Assembly: GCA_024349245.1 (NCBI GenBank)
Contig: JALDNG010000946.1
Coordinates: 56,987-120,986 of the forward strand
Length of the DNA stretch: 64,000 nt
Direction: 5' to 3'
Origin: Neodontobutis hainanensis
Lineage: Eukaryota > Chordata > Actinopteri > Gobiiformes > Odontobutidae
In this document: piece after piece, positions 9,256 to 20,844 of the stretch
Layout: each line of letters opens with the position of its first letter
Position numbering within the stretch: the first letter of the stretch is position 1
Made by a program: the position numbers and the translations under genes
The notes under the pieces: generated by a model
Databases searched by the model: none
What the model saw: only the letters and a program-made list of their open reading frames with translations
What the model was told of the DNA's origin: nothing

Positions 9256-10373
9256 GCCGAGATCCCAAACTGGCAAATGGCTTGCCAGTTCACCAGCCAC
9301 AACCACCAGAGGGCGCATTTATGGCTTGCCACTTTTAAAAGTGGTTTTCCACTTTTAAAACACCTTTTTTTAAAACACCTTTTTTGTTTAGCTGCAAATT
9401 GTTGGAAATATGTTATGGTGTATTACTTTAGATCAGTTAAATTATCAAAGTTTTTACCAGCGAGGAGTTTGTAATAATTTTTTAACAGTCTAAGATATTT
9501 AAATCTAAACCTAAGGCACTGGCTTTGTCAAAACGACCAATTTGTCAAGGGATCTGTCTGCAGACTACAGCCCATACACCATTGATACATGGAGTAAATA
9601 AAGTCTTTGTCGCCCTCTTTTGGTGAATATAAAGTAGTGTTTGAACCAAGTAGAGCACAATGTGTGTAAATACTATGCCATTTAAAAGATTTATATTATA
9701 AAACTGCATACTTATAAGAATAAACTATAAGAAGCCATTGTATTTAAATATTGTCTTTCAGAAAGTGACCTGACCTCTGATTAAAACTGCATCAAAAGGA
9801 GGTGGCATTAAAAAGAGACCACAATAGAATCATGTTTTTCGCTTCTTTATTTCTCCTAAACGTGAATAGCACATTGTATAAAACCTTCAAATTACAATAT
9901 TAACATGAAGAACAAATAATTGGTGGTCATTTGCGTTCTAAGTCCAAAAATCACTCTGAGCTCGATTCATAGTCTGGCTAAGTGGCTAGGCTAACAGTAA
10001 TGTACCAAACACATAGTTTGTATAGATGAGCACATAATTAACGATTTACGGCTTTGATCATAACAGCTGTCAAAACGCCTTTTCTATTTCAATTATGTGT
10101 GTGCATTTTTAATAATATAAATATATTCTATTTTTCTCTGACCTGTTGAGTAAAGTCGCATATACATTAGGATACGTGGCCAAAGTCCGAGCAGCCGTTT
10201 TAACAAAAGTGGCGGACGGCCGGACTGTTTTCGAGAGGCTAGAACCATGGCCGTCAGTCATCATAAACCATCAAAAGTGGTCTGTCACTTTTAAAAGTGG
10301 AAAACCATAAATGCGCCCTCTGGTGGTTGTGGCTGGTGAACTGGCAAGCCATCTGCCAGTTTGGGATCTCGGC
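9256..10373. mobile_element. non-autonomous element with ~75-bp terminal inverted repeats
   Basis: The left end (GCCGAGATCCCAAACTGGCA...) and the inverted right end match nearly perfectly for about 75 bp (9256-9325 against 10300-10373), with weaker similarity further in. Each arm contains CCACCAGAGGGCGC. The interior is AT-rich with no coding frame. I could not define a target-site duplication, so the exact ends and superfamily are open. Confidence 0.65.
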
Positions 10374-11729
10374 TCTGCTGAATATTCTCTCGTTAGGGGG
10401 CACCACCCAGATTCATAGTTCTGGGAACTAATTATGTTAATAAGTCTCAATCTAAAGGAAGCAAATTCTTCCTAGTTTTCGAACATTTCTTAATAAAAAC
10501 AAAGAAACCTTTAATGTCTTTTGGGGGTTTTATTGAAGATTATACAAGTTTAACAATGACGTTGTCCAGCAGGAAAGTTTTTCAAAACAAAATCAATGCG
10601 TTGAGTCTTTAAAAAGATGAAAAATTCACGTTTGCACGGTTTGTGCTGCGGGCTAGAAGCTTGAAAGATGCAAAGTAAATTAAATAGCGGAGATTTAAGA
10701 AGGTGCGCAAGGCGTAGAAACAAGCTTAAGAGAAGAAGACACGAGGCGAGGCGAGAAGAGCGACCAAGTAGAAGAGGCGAGATAACAAGAAGCAGAGCTA
10801 GATTTCCGAGCGCGCACTACTTTTTGTACTGGCGAAAAGAGGCATGTTTCACGTGGTTTGGTAAAGGGAGTTTTACTAAAGTTTAGCATTTGGGAATAAA
10901 CTTCTCTGCTCCACCAAATAACAGAAATTAAACACATTTAAAAACCATATTGCTTTTGCATTGTAGCATAAAGGCATAGGAAATGTTTTTACGATTTTGT
11001 TAATACCAAACACATGCGCATTATTCATACATTCCATGCGTGACCTGAAAGCATAGAATAATTCATTTTATTACACAGACAGCTGTAAATGTGATGAAGA
11101 AAGAAGTCTTTTATATTGTTATCACTCAAGATCTTGTAAGGAACAATATGAAGAGTACACATTAACTACGATAGACTTTAAAGCACACTTTTAATGCACA
11201 AAACATGAAGATGGTCTTCAAATTCGAATCAGAGTCGTTACTCTGCTTAACCAAAAGAGGGCAGTGTTCGATCATTCTAGAGGAATACATCAAAGACATT
11301 CTTATTGAGTTGAGGAGTCTTATCAATTGACGCTTTATATCAAAAGATTACTGTGTCAACTTTGGCGCTAGTCCGTCTGGTCTCTGGAAAGATAGCACCT
11401 ACATTGTCCTTTGAAGTGGTGAAAAACAAAGTTGTTAATAAGGTTTACTCCTTGTTGCTGTCTCTTAACACACATCGGGAACATCTGGGGCTGATTAGCA
11501 AAGAATTGCTAATCAAATCTCCTTCGGTTTTCCTCAGTCTGAATAAACAGTTGTAAGGATCTGAAAAGGGTCGGTAAAGAGTCAAATGTGTAAATCTGTA
11601 ATCCTTGAAGGCTGTTGGTTCCAGGTACAAAAGGGAAATGAACATTTGTGTGAGTGAAACTTAAAGAGCATCAATGTTCCATGTGTAGTGTCATAATTAT
11701 AATAGAAAAACTGTTATGTGTAACAATCA
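10374..11729. other. no gene recognised
   Basis: AT-rich sequence with only short random frames. A small Arg-rich frame at 10668-10886 has low-complexity purine content and no recognisable domain, so I do not call it. Nothing else was seen. Confidence 0.5.
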
Positions 11730-12920
11730 GAGCGTTCTGGTAAATGAGAGCTTTGTGCATCTGTTGGAGCCGACATGTCAGCCCAGTCTGGATGTTCAGT
11801 ATGGTGGGGTGAGAGGCTTTATTGCCAAGAAGTCCCCAAAACCTGTTGATCCAATGAAAGTCCTCCAGGTCCGTTTTGTCATACACTATCGTTACCTTAG
11901 ATCTGTTCTTGTTTATACATTGTTGTTGGTGTTAATATACTATGTCCTCTCTGAATTTTTAAAGGATTATTTAGATGAGCGCAAACTGCGACTTTGGGAT
12001 TTCTTTCAAAATATTGACAAAGATGGCACCATGCGAGATCCGTTGTGAGTTCAGAAAGAAGTGCAGGTTTGTGATTTTTTTTTTTTTGCCTTTAAAAATT
12101 ATTTTATGATATTTTATTTATGTGTTTCTTAATCTTTAGTCAACAGCACTAGTCATAGACATTTATTACAGTAATTAAAAGCATGCCAAAATGTGTCTTT
12201 AAAACTTGTTTTTGTTAATAGCGATCAACACTACTTTAGGATCAGTACCAGAGAGAGGAGCTGATTCAGAGACTTGACCGTGACAGGACAGGAATGGTAG
12301 ATTACAGGTGAGTCATATTTTGAATGACTTCTAGAGACATCAGTGACATGTTACTGATGCCATCAATGGGACATTTTTATTCCTGCAGGGGACTAGCAGA
12401 TACAGGAAAACAGATGATGAGGAATCAGACGCCATCTGAAGAAGGTGGAATCCCGACAGAAGAAGGAAAAACAGAAACGCGACCGTATCCTTAAAACCTT
12501 TCAGACCGCCGTGGAGGCAGTCACGCCACATGGCTCTGTGGACATGTCTCCAAGAGCCAAAGAGGACTCCGGGGGCCCACCCCTTCTCTGCCACCCCTCT
12601 GAGTTCCTGGCAACATGTTGTCATGTCCTACAGCAGCCGTTACATCAGAAATGAACACATCCACCTCCCCATGTTAGGAAGTAGCACACATTACAGACCC
12701 AGCAGTTCACCAGCCATGAGGTCCTTCTCCCAGCCTGACCTGCTGGATGGTTCGCTCCTCTCCACCCGGGCAAAGTCCTCTCTGTCCAGGGTGTTTGCTC
12801 GATCCTGAGATGAGCCAGACTTCTGACCTGACCAGGTCTGGGCCATCTTTGAACCCCAAGCTGCCAGAGGTCAAACCCAAAAGCAAGAAAGTGAGGAAGA
12901 AGAAAAAGAATAAAGAATAA
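11730..12920 (+). pseudogene. 3' exons of an EF-hand domain gene, frameshifted
   Basis: Exons with splice-like borders: 11730-11868 (VNESFVHLLEPTC...), 11965-12044 (a first EF-hand-like loop, NIDKDGTMR), about 12222-12307 (a second loop, LDRDRTGMVDY, then donor GTGAGT) and 12389-12920. The last exon has a frameshift near 12415-12440. After it comes a Lys-rich coiled stretch (ESRQKKEKQKRDRILKTFQ), a Ser-rich segment and a basic C-terminus (KKVRKKKKNKE, stop near 12918). A stop near 12806 also interrupts it. EF-hands bind calcium; the protein resembles LRRC/EFCAB-type EF-hand proteins of cilia or testis, but I cannot name it. The donor after the first exon is weak. Upstream exons are not in the window. 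Confidence 0.6.
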
Positions 12921-12944
12921 AGACTCAAAGAAACCAACACAATC

Positions 12945-14348
12945 TACTAAATAGTATAGGTCAGTGTTGATTTTCTCCTCAATTGGTACTGGTATACTTA
13001 CAATTTACTCTTTAATTTTTGAAACAAAATAATGTACATTGTTTTATTGTATTTATATGCCCGGGAACCACATAATTACCTATAAAACTTATTCAGTTTA
13101 TGTCCTGTTAAAATAGCTTTTTCTAGCAGTATTTATACTTTCCCAAGAATCTAACACAGAAACTTTTGGTGAACTTTGAACACATTTTCTTTTATTTCCA
13201 GAAGATAGTAATCAACATCAATTTTGCATCACTCTCCAAATGTTCTGATGACTGTTTAGCTTTTTAGTTTGGGTGTATTGATGCATTTTATAAAATGTGT
13301 AAAGTATTTTGAATTAACTTTCTATATAATATGGATACTGTGAAGCAAGACATACAAGTGTTTCTGAAATAGGCTTCTTTGTGCAGAAAGGTTTGTGTGA
13401 TTCTGTCAGTAATGATCGTTCAAAATAAATAAATAAATTCTTATGATTTTATAAATAAATTCAAAATGTTTGTACTTGAAAATTAATGTAATTTATTTAA
13501 TTCTGAAACAATTTTCATTTTAGTCTTCTAGTCATTCTTCCTTCATCCCTTCATCAAATGCTCTTTGTGCTGTTGTCTCATGTGGAGACAATGATGCAGT
13601 GTTTTTTAGTCTTGATGTGAAGTAGGCTGGGCTTCTTCCACTGGCTTCACGGGACCTTTTCCATTCCTGCAGCCTTCCTTTGCAACTACAACAAAACAGT
13701 TATTAATGGACAGAAAGTTGCTTCAGGAGCACACAAAAAAAAATACAATACAGTTTATTTTTTCTTACCACTGTGTTCTTCTGACTTTAGCAGACAAGAA
13801 TGTCATCAGAAAATACATTTTTAGATTTTCTGCAGAAAATAAAAGACATCTGTTAAAACTGTTTCTTCAGTGTAACAGCTGAGATAATAGATTTGAGGTA
13901 GAAGGCCTTCTCACTTGTTTTTGAGATTAGCACTCTGGCTTTCATCCTCTTCTCCTGAACTGGATCATGTTGGGGACAGGTCACACTCTGGCAGGATTAG
14001 ACTTCTTCTCGGTTTCTGGATGCTAAAAGTGCAGGTATTATTGTCAAAAAATATTTTTTTATATGAATTAAACAGTTAGTTATTATTTACAGATCAAGAC
14101 TTACCGGGACAGGTTACACCTGTGAGGCCAGCAGCCATCTCTGAAGAAAAAGAAAACCACAGAAATAATTCATTAGACAGTATAAAATATAACAATGTGA
14201 CTATATCCAGAGCTGTTCATTTTACTGGATACCTTTCTTTTATCTGTCACAGACTTTTATGCGAAAAGAAGACAAATCTGGAGTGAGACTTCCCGTCAAA
14301 AAGAAATAAATAACATTGTTGATAGAAATCTAAAGACATTTCTTACCT
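12945..14348. other. no gene recognised
   Basis: AT-rich sequence. On the minus strand near 13640-13700 and 13920-14030 there are short exon-like pieces, but they contain stops and lack a shared frame. No recognisable domain. Confidence 0.4.
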
Positions 14349-14430
14349 TTGGCTTTAAAAACATAAAGAGAAGAGCTGGGGATTGCACCAGCCACCCTTC
14401 AGTTAGTGGACCATCTGCTCTAGCTCCTGA
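14349..14430 (-). repeat. tRNA-like SINE head, degraded
   Basis: On the minus strand the sequence reads like a teleost tRNA-derived SINE head: an A-box-like 'GAGCTAGAGCAG', then 'GGTCCACTAACTGAAGGGT' and a B-box-like 'GGTGCAATCCC'. Related fragments occur near 14700-14760, 15303-15370 and 18125-18180. They are too degraded to fold into a real tRNA. Confidence 0.45.
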
Positions 14431-14574
14431 CACTGCTGCCTCTATAACTTAGAACTTAACTTACACAACATGAGAGGGACATGTTGTGATCTTTGACAGA
14501 TCACCCACTCTACCCCTGAACCATTGCTACACTTCTCACTACACTATTTACTTTGGACTAAGAGTTCTTTCTAA

Positions 14575-15085
14575 ATATGTTCTCCACAGTTTAAGTGGAG
14601 TCAAGAGAACTCTTCTGGAAAGAACTGTCTCGGTCTTTACCCACTTGTGTAGCATTACAATACTTCCTGACATAATCATTTATCATGAACGGAGAAGTGG
14701 GCATCGCACCATCAACCCTCCAGTTGGTGGACAATCCCCTTTTACTCATGACCTGCCTTATACCGTACCAGTTCTCCAAGTGTGGGACGAATGAAGTGTA
14801 TATTTATTTAAACTTTTAAACAAGTGCAAGGCGTGTTTTGGAGGAAATCCTGGGAAAACTGAACCATCAGGTTTAGTTTCTCAGATTAACTCGTCTAGAT
14901 TAACTGTATTGTTTTTAATTATTATTTTTAATGTTAATTTGATGAAATACTACATCACTTTCCTTGCTTTAGCTTCTATTTTGTTTAGTTTTTTCTGGTT
15001 GTTTGTTTTTCTTGACACATACACTCACACTAATATTAATAGAAAGATAAAAGTGTAAAATACTGGCGACGATGCCAAACATAGA
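14575..15085. repeat. diverged ~0.5-kb direct repeat, left member
   Basis: It shares a long collinear series of matches with 18045-18510, for example CCCTCCAGTTGGTGGACAA, GTACCAGTT, TTGGAGGAAATCCT and 'GTAAAATA-TGGCG...GCCAAA'. The two members flank the third Gmr1 fragment. The right member runs into the 3' end of the minus-strand acidic-protein gene. Confidence 0.6.
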
Positions 15086-15544
15086 GCTGAGAGTTACTGA
15101 GAATAGTATGTTAAAAATATTATGTAAAGAAAATAATTACTTGAGTCAAACCCCACTTTCTGGTTTTAAACAATCTTTATCCAGTACTTTAGAGGATTTA
15201 CTAACTTTGTTTTATGTTCAAATTGAATTATAATGGAATTCCAGCACAATATTTAGACGCTTTGATTTTTAAATGGATATGATTACTGAATACAACATGA
15301 GCCAGAGGAGCGAGGGTCACATTACAACCCTCCAGTTAGTGCACGACCCCTCGACCTCCTGGGTCATGCCCCTTAGGAACTTATATTTAACTTATTTAGG
15401 CAACACCCATAGTCAGAGTAATTCCTGGGTAAAAGTCCTGCTGATTTAAAGCTTTTTAAAGCATTATCTACAAGATTTGCTGAATTGGTTTTGTTTCTAG
15501 AGCTCCTCCTAATTCCTACATAGTATTTGTTGAAGCGTGAAGAT

Positions 15545-16500
15545 TTTAAAGCTGGCACACGACAATCCATTAGCTGGTCATCTTGGCATTAAGAAGACAT
15601 ACAATCGCATTCTGCATCATTTTTTTGGTCCGGTCTGAAGGGGATGTCACGAGTCACACTAAATCCTGTCATTGGTGCCAAGTATCTGGGAAACCAAATC
15701 AGACAATTCCTCCCGCTCCTCTGTATCTGATACTGGTTGTGTGTGAACCTTTTGAGAGTGTTCTGGTGGACTGTGTGGGTCCGCTGCCTCGAACTAAGTT
15801 GGGAAATAAGTTCCTAATAACTGTCATGTGCGCAGCCACTCGCTTTCAGAAGTCTTTCCAGTGCGTAAAATCACTACTCCTGTTGTTGTGAAGGCGCTGA
15901 CCAAGTTTTTTTCTTTGTTTGGGTCACCTCGAGTTGTGCAAACTGACAAGGGCTCAAACTTTATGTCTAAGGTGTTTGCGCAAGTCTTGAAACAGCTTGA
16001 CATTCAGCACTGCCACTCTAGCGCTTATCACCCTGAATGTCAAGGCGCACTGGAGCGTTTTCATCAGACGCTCAAGACTATGCTTCGTGCGTTTTGTCTG
16101 GAGTTAGAGAAAGACTGGGATGAGGGGTACATTTACAAATGTTTGCTGTAAGGGAGGTGGTTAAAGAGTCGCTGGGTTTTAGTCCGTCGGAGTTGGTGTT
16201 TGCAAACACTGTCCGTGGCTCTGTGAAGTTGTTAAAAGACCAGTTGTTATGCGAAGTCAGAACAAAATCTGCTTGATTTTGTGAGTAACTTCGAACTGAG
16301 ACTGACAGAAAAGCTAAAGTCAGAGAGTTTAAATCTGGTGATAAAGTCTTGATTTTGTTACCTATACCTGGCTCAAGTCTACAGGCTCGGTATTGTGGAC
16401 CCTATGCCATTCAGAAAAGATTAGTGATCGGGACTATCTTATAATCACGCCTGACAGACGCCGTAGGTCTCGTTTGTGCCATGTTAACATGTCAAGCCTT
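15545..16500 (+). pseudogene. integrase of Gmr1-like copy 3
   Basis: HHCC region with 'AHDNPLAGHLGIKKTYN' and 'CHWC'. The core has all three catalytic positions recognisable: Asp in 'VDCVGPLP', Asp in 'TDKGSNF' and Glu in 'ALERFHQ'. It ends in a C-terminal region with 'RDYLIITPDRRR' and 'LCHVNM'. Integrase inserts the element cDNA into the genome. The catalytic core is intact in content but spread over two frames (frameshift near 15850), with more breaks after 16150. It is diverged from copies 1 and 2 but keeps the block they have lost. Confidence 0.75.
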
Positions 16501-16559
16501 ATGTTGAGTGCGTGTCCCCACCTGTTGGACGTTACTGTGGCGGCTGAACGGGACCGTGT

Positions 16560-17645
16560 GGCGCTGTCCAGTGCTGAAATGGCCGCTCCGTGTCTTGTCA
16601 CACAGACAGTTTCAGGTGAGGCGCCGTTCAGTGAGAACTCTGTTACGCACGATGATGATGGACGCAGGGTTCTGTCTGAGGCGCTGACTCATGGAAAACT
16701 GCTAAACTCTGAGGTATTGAGGGATTTGCCTGCGTACTTGGCACACCTTCCTGATTTGCAGCGTGAGAATTTAATTGATTTGCTAAATGAGACAAAGTCA
16801 TTGTTTTCTGATGTACCTTCAAGACCACAATATTAATGCATGACATTGTTGTTGGTGACACTGTGCCGATAAAACAACACCCTTATCGAGTCAGTCCTGA
16901 TAAACGTTCCGTCTTAAGCGGCAGGTTGAGTAGATGGTAGCTCATGGTATTGCAGAGTTCAGTTATAGTCCTTGGAGCTCTCCCTGTTTTGCTTGCGTTA
17001 AAATCTAATGGTGAAGATCGTTTTTACGGACTACAGGAAAGTAAATAATGTTACTGAAGCAGGACTGTTTTCCATTGCCTCGCATTGAGGACTGTGTGGA
17101 TCGAGTGGGTGGGGCTACGTTTGTGTCCAAGTTCTGTTCTGTTGAAAGGTTACTGGCAGGTGCCGCTCACTGAGCGTGCAAAAGAAGTCTCAGCCTGTGT
17201 AACCCCAGATGATTTTTTTCAATACAATGTTATGTCGTTTGGCATGCGAAATGCACCGGCAACATTCCAGCGGTTGATGAGGATTATACTGTCGGGTCTG
17301 TCATTTTATGAGGCTTACTGGGACGACTTGGTAGTTTGTTTTGATTCCTGGGTGGAGCATATTGAACACCTTCAGGTGGTATTGGGTCGTCTTCAAGAGG
17401 CAAACTTAACAGTGAACTTATTAAAGTGTGTATTTGACCAAGCAACTGTGACTTACTTAGGTAAAGTGGTTGGTGGTGGTTGTGTGCGCCGGTGCAGGCC
17501 AAGGTGGAGAGTATTGTCTCGTTTCCTATTCCAACTAGTCGCACTGAACTTCGACGTTACTTAGCCATGGTTGGTTTTACAGGGGTTTTGTAGGAATTTT
17601 TCTGCTGTTGCCTTGCTTCCGCTGCGCAGAGGCATGGAGCTGCGC
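16560..17645 (+). pseudogene. linker and reverse transcriptase of Gmr1-like copy 3
   Basis: The open linker at about 16560-16835 ends 'LFSDVPSRPQ', the segment that precedes reverse transcriptase in this family. After frameshifts, 17085-17564 reads 'KGYWQVPLTERAKEVSA', 'VMSFGMRNAPATFQRLM', 'YWDDLVV' (catalytic Y-X-D-D kept) and 'VTYLGKVVGG'. A tether-like 'RTELRRYLAMVGF' follows in another frame. RNase H is missing. It lies directly downstream of integrase, confirming the integrase-first order independently of copies 1 and 2. Confidence 0.75.
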
Positions 17646-17669
17646 AGCCGGCTTGCTCCATGCCTCTGC
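17626..17669. repeat. 15-bp-arm hairpin
   Basis: GCAGAGGCATGGAGC (17626-17640) and its exact reverse complement (17655-17669) enclose a 14-nt loop, right where the copy 3 coding similarity ends. Confidence 0.75.
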
Positions 17670-18044
17670 AGTCCTTGTTAGCCTAGCCTTGTTTTTGTTT
17701 GGCCTGATGGGACCGGCTGTCTGAGTTATCGTTCTTTATTTTGTTCAGGTTAGTAATGAGGGGTTGTGTTGTGTAGGGTGGTAGAGGAGTTGGCACCAGC
17801 TTCTACGGCCCTGTACAGGGTTGGCCCGGGTCACTCCTTCCTTTATATTCTGTTTGGCCGGCTCACCAGGTCCTCCTTTCTTTTGTTACTTTCCTGTTTT
17901 ATTTTTTTGGGCACAGGAGGGTTTTGGATTCTCTTTTATTTACATAAAAGAGAAAAAACATCAAGATAAAACAAAAGCTTAACAGTCCAAAACTAAATGA
18001 ATAAAAACTATTTTTGAAATTAACTGTTTTGCCTCCTGTGTCCT
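17670..18044. other. no gene recognised; possible remnant of Gmr1 3' end
   Basis: T- and G-rich sequence with TGGCCGG-type phrases that loosely recall a gypsy LTR, but no boundary pair or similarity to the window's other LTRs could be established. Confidence 0.3.
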
Positions 18045-18510
18045 CTTTTAAATATGTTCGACTCTTTTGGGCAGTAACAGTATTCCTTACTTTATTTAAA
18101 TTTTAGGAATAATATATCAAGAACAGAGAAGGGCGGCTCGCACCATCGACCCTCCAGTTGGTGGACAACCCTCTCTCTCTAATAATTATGTCTTATACAG
18201 TACCAGTTCTTCCAGTGTGGGAGGAATAAAGCATATATTCACTTAAACGTCAAAACAAGTACAAGGCGTACTTTGGAGGAAATCCTAATCTCAGATTAGT
18301 TTTTGTACAAGCTTTAGTCACTTCTTTTGTAGGTTGACTGTATTTGTTTCTGTTTTCAATGTTAATAAAAATCCCACATAGCATTTCTTGCGTTATCTAA
18401 TATTGTTTTTGTTTTTTTTAAATCACACACAGACACACCCTACTAATTTAAAAATCTGCTCTAGTTTAAGCTGTAAAATATTGGCGTTGTTGTTGCCAAA
18501 TCAAAGATGA
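18045..18510. repeat. diverged ~0.5-kb direct repeat, right member
   Basis: Partner of 14575-15085 with the same orientation and order of matching blocks. It lies immediately 3' of the minus-strand gene ending at 18513, so the pair may be duplicated 3'-flanking DNA of that gene. Confidence 0.6.
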
Positions 18511-18512
18511 AG

Positions 18513-20217
18513 TCAGTCGGAGTCCGAGTCGTCCGAGTCCGGTTGGGGGTGGAAGTAGCGAGTAAAGCGACTGGGGAAGGACGTCCCAGCAGAGGTCGAT
18601 GGAGTAGGATCGTCTGTGCTTTCTTCGGGCTGGTCCGAGCGTGGCCTCTTGGAGGAAGGCACCTCAGCGTCCTCTTCATCCAAGAACCGTTTGGTGGATC
18701 CGCTGGGGGCCGAGGAGGAAGAAGGAGGAGTTGGAGGACGGAAAACATGTTCAAGCATGCTCTGGAGAGGGATGAACGCCGGAGGACTCTCTGCTGGTTG
18801 CTGAAGAACGGGAGCCAGGGGCCGACTCACCTGTTCTTCAGCTTCAGCAGGAGGGTCTCTCTGGCGCCAGCCATCCCAAAACTCCTCCGGAGGAAACTGC
18901 TGGTCATCTTCTTGCTCCTCTTCATCATCCTCTTGATTATCAGAAAGGCTCGTAACCAGAGTCTATTTCATCATAATCATCATCCCAATCTTCCTCCCAA
19001 TCTTCCTCCTCTTCATCAGATGGTTCAGGTGAAGAGGAGGAGGTGGAAAAAGAAACAGACCCTTCTTCCTCCTCCTCTTCATGAGCTGGTTGGAGTGCCT
19101 CGTACTCACCTACTTCTTCCTCGTCCGAGGAGATATAGATAGGATTGTCCGCAGAACCGGCAGGACCCAGACCTTCAATGGAGAATAAAATAATATAGTC
19201 TTTGTTTTATTAAAACATCAAAGACCAGAAACATACAAACTAATTAGCACAGGTTTAATATTTCATCAGCTGGTTGGAGTGCCTCGTACTCACCTACGTC
19301 TTCCTCGTCCGAGAAGATGTAAATAGGATTGTCCGCAGAACCGGCAGGACCCAGACCTTCAATGGAGAATAAAATAATATAGTCTTTGTTTTATTAAAAC
19401 ATCAAAGACCAGAAACATACAAACTAATTAGCACAGGTTTAATACTTCAACTGTCATGTCTGTCTTATTATACTTCAACCATTTAAACTGTCTAAGTTAC
19501 ACTTTTATTAAAATGCAGCTGTTATATGTGACTAACTTTATTTGGAAGTGGAAAGTGAAATTCAAAATAGACTGATTGTTGGATTATATTTTGTTTTCTC
19601 TTTCATTGTACAGTAGGCTGCAGTAGGCAACAATGCCACAGTTGATCTATTTCTTTTAAAATAAATTGATTGAAATTGACTCTGTAACACAACATTTGCA
19701 GTTTTAGGTCTAACTTTCCTGTTGTTAGTGTTCAACACATACACAGGTATGCACCTGCCATCTACTGACAGTTAAACACGGACAAGTACTGTCTCCATGG
19801 AGATGAACATTTTTAATGGATTCCAATTTAGAACGTTAACTCCGCGCCATTTTTATCCAAGAGTTTCACTGCAACATTTGTGAAATTTGAAACTAAAACT
19901 CAATAATTTACTGACATATTCTCTGGTGAAATTAAAGTGTGCATTACTCACTACAGATTGAATCTACTTTTAGCGTTACTACATATTTAAATCGTCGAGT
20001 AAATGTCAGTTTATAACAAAACTATATTTTTCTTAAATTTTCCATTTTAGCTTTGGTAGCTACTTCCACACAAACGGTTATCATAATACACATCAAACAC
20101 GTTATATGGACAGAAAATATTATAAATACTATCCTAATGCAGTCTTATTTGATTAAACAGTTATCTTACCTTCAGAAAAGAAATCCAAGATGACCGGAGG
20201 TCAAAAGCATGTGCCAT
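18513..20217 (-). CDS. acidic, Pro/Ser-rich protein with SUMO-interaction-like motif (unidentified)
   Basis: I do not recognise this gene. A candidate first exon (20170-20217, MAHAFDLRSSWISFLK) ends at a GTAAG donor. A 63-nt exon is present twice (19294-19356 and 19110-19172), each with acceptor and GTGAGT donor. It encodes 'NPIYISSDEEE', a hydrophobic core plus acidic run typical of SUMO-interacting motifs. Reading past the second donor, an open region encodes an extreme Glu/Asp stretch. After a one-base frame break near 18955 it continues to 18513 with 'EEFWDGWRQRD', a Pro-rich part, an NLS-like 'SSKRPRSD' and an acidic tail 'DSDDSDSD'. It is probably nuclear. The phase of exon 1 does not match exon 2, so an exon is missing or the model is wrong. 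It could be a host gene, a viral-derived gene or an element gene. Confidence 0.5.
19085..19446 (-). repeat. 184-bp tandem duplication containing a whole exon
   Basis: 19085-19268 and 19269-19446 are nearly identical copies. Each includes the 63-nt SUMO-motif exon with both splice sites and the intronic AT-rich flank. Because the exon is a multiple of three, including both copies would keep the frame and double the motif. Confidence 0.9.
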
Positions 20218-20401
20218 TTCTCAGGATATGGCAAACCTTAAACATATGATAATACCAAAATATTAAAATATGTTTATTTTTGCCAAGAGATTATACTGTG
20301 GTATGCAGCGTTCGGTTTTCTGGGAAAAGTCAATCTGAAACTCAGTTCAGCAACGCACTGGACAAGCCAAGTGAGAAGTGAAAAATTCTAACTGGAGCCG
20401 T

Positions 20402-20409
20402 CTTATATA
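20402..20409 (-). promoter_or_regulatory. TATA box of the minus-strand acidic-protein gene
   Basis: Minus strand CTATATAAGA, about 185 bp upstream of the candidate ATG at 20217, within a locally GC-richer stretch. It would place a transcription start near 20375. Confidence 0.5.
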
Positions 20410-20844
20410 GCCCCACCGACCTTCTGTTTCCATGGCACTGACGCACGACGTCAAGCTAGCTTAGGCTAAAAGCATCAATAATCGATTTATACCAGTTTAG
20501 TGCTTTAAAGACTCAGCTGCGGTAGCTTAGGACTCTTGTCTTCTTGGGTCTCTAGGACCTGGAGAGCTTTTTTTAAAGGTAAAATTTCTTTAAACTGTCT
20601 TAAATGACGGCTAGAGTTATAATGCAGTCATGTAGATGCACGTTTTGGCAGACCTTAGCATGAACAGACAAGTGTTATCAAAGATAATAATAAGGTTAGC
20701 AAACGCTTTATGCACGCGTCACTGCCTTGAAGATAAATCATTCATTTAGATCAATTTAAATGTAAAAAATCCGTCTAAATAGCGTGTTCATCTAATGCTT
20801 TGTGAAAGCATATTGTATAAAATAGGCTACTCTTTACTTTCCAG

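Noticed and set aside
14349..14430. functional tRNA gene
   Set aside because: Only tRNA-like A and B boxes of a SINE head are visible; no cloverleaf, and similar degraded fragments recur nearby.
17678..18080. 3' LTR of Gmr1 copy 3 (TGTTAG...GTAACA)
   Set aside because: The suggested end falls inside the diverged direct repeat 18045-18510, which has a partner at 14575 without Gmr1; no clear polypurine tract or second LTR supports it.
18507..19142. 211-codon plus-strand open frame
   Set aside because: It is the shadow of the acidic minus-strand gene: low-complexity Arg/Leu/His stretches opposite Glu/Asp/Ser codons, with no splice support on the plus strand.
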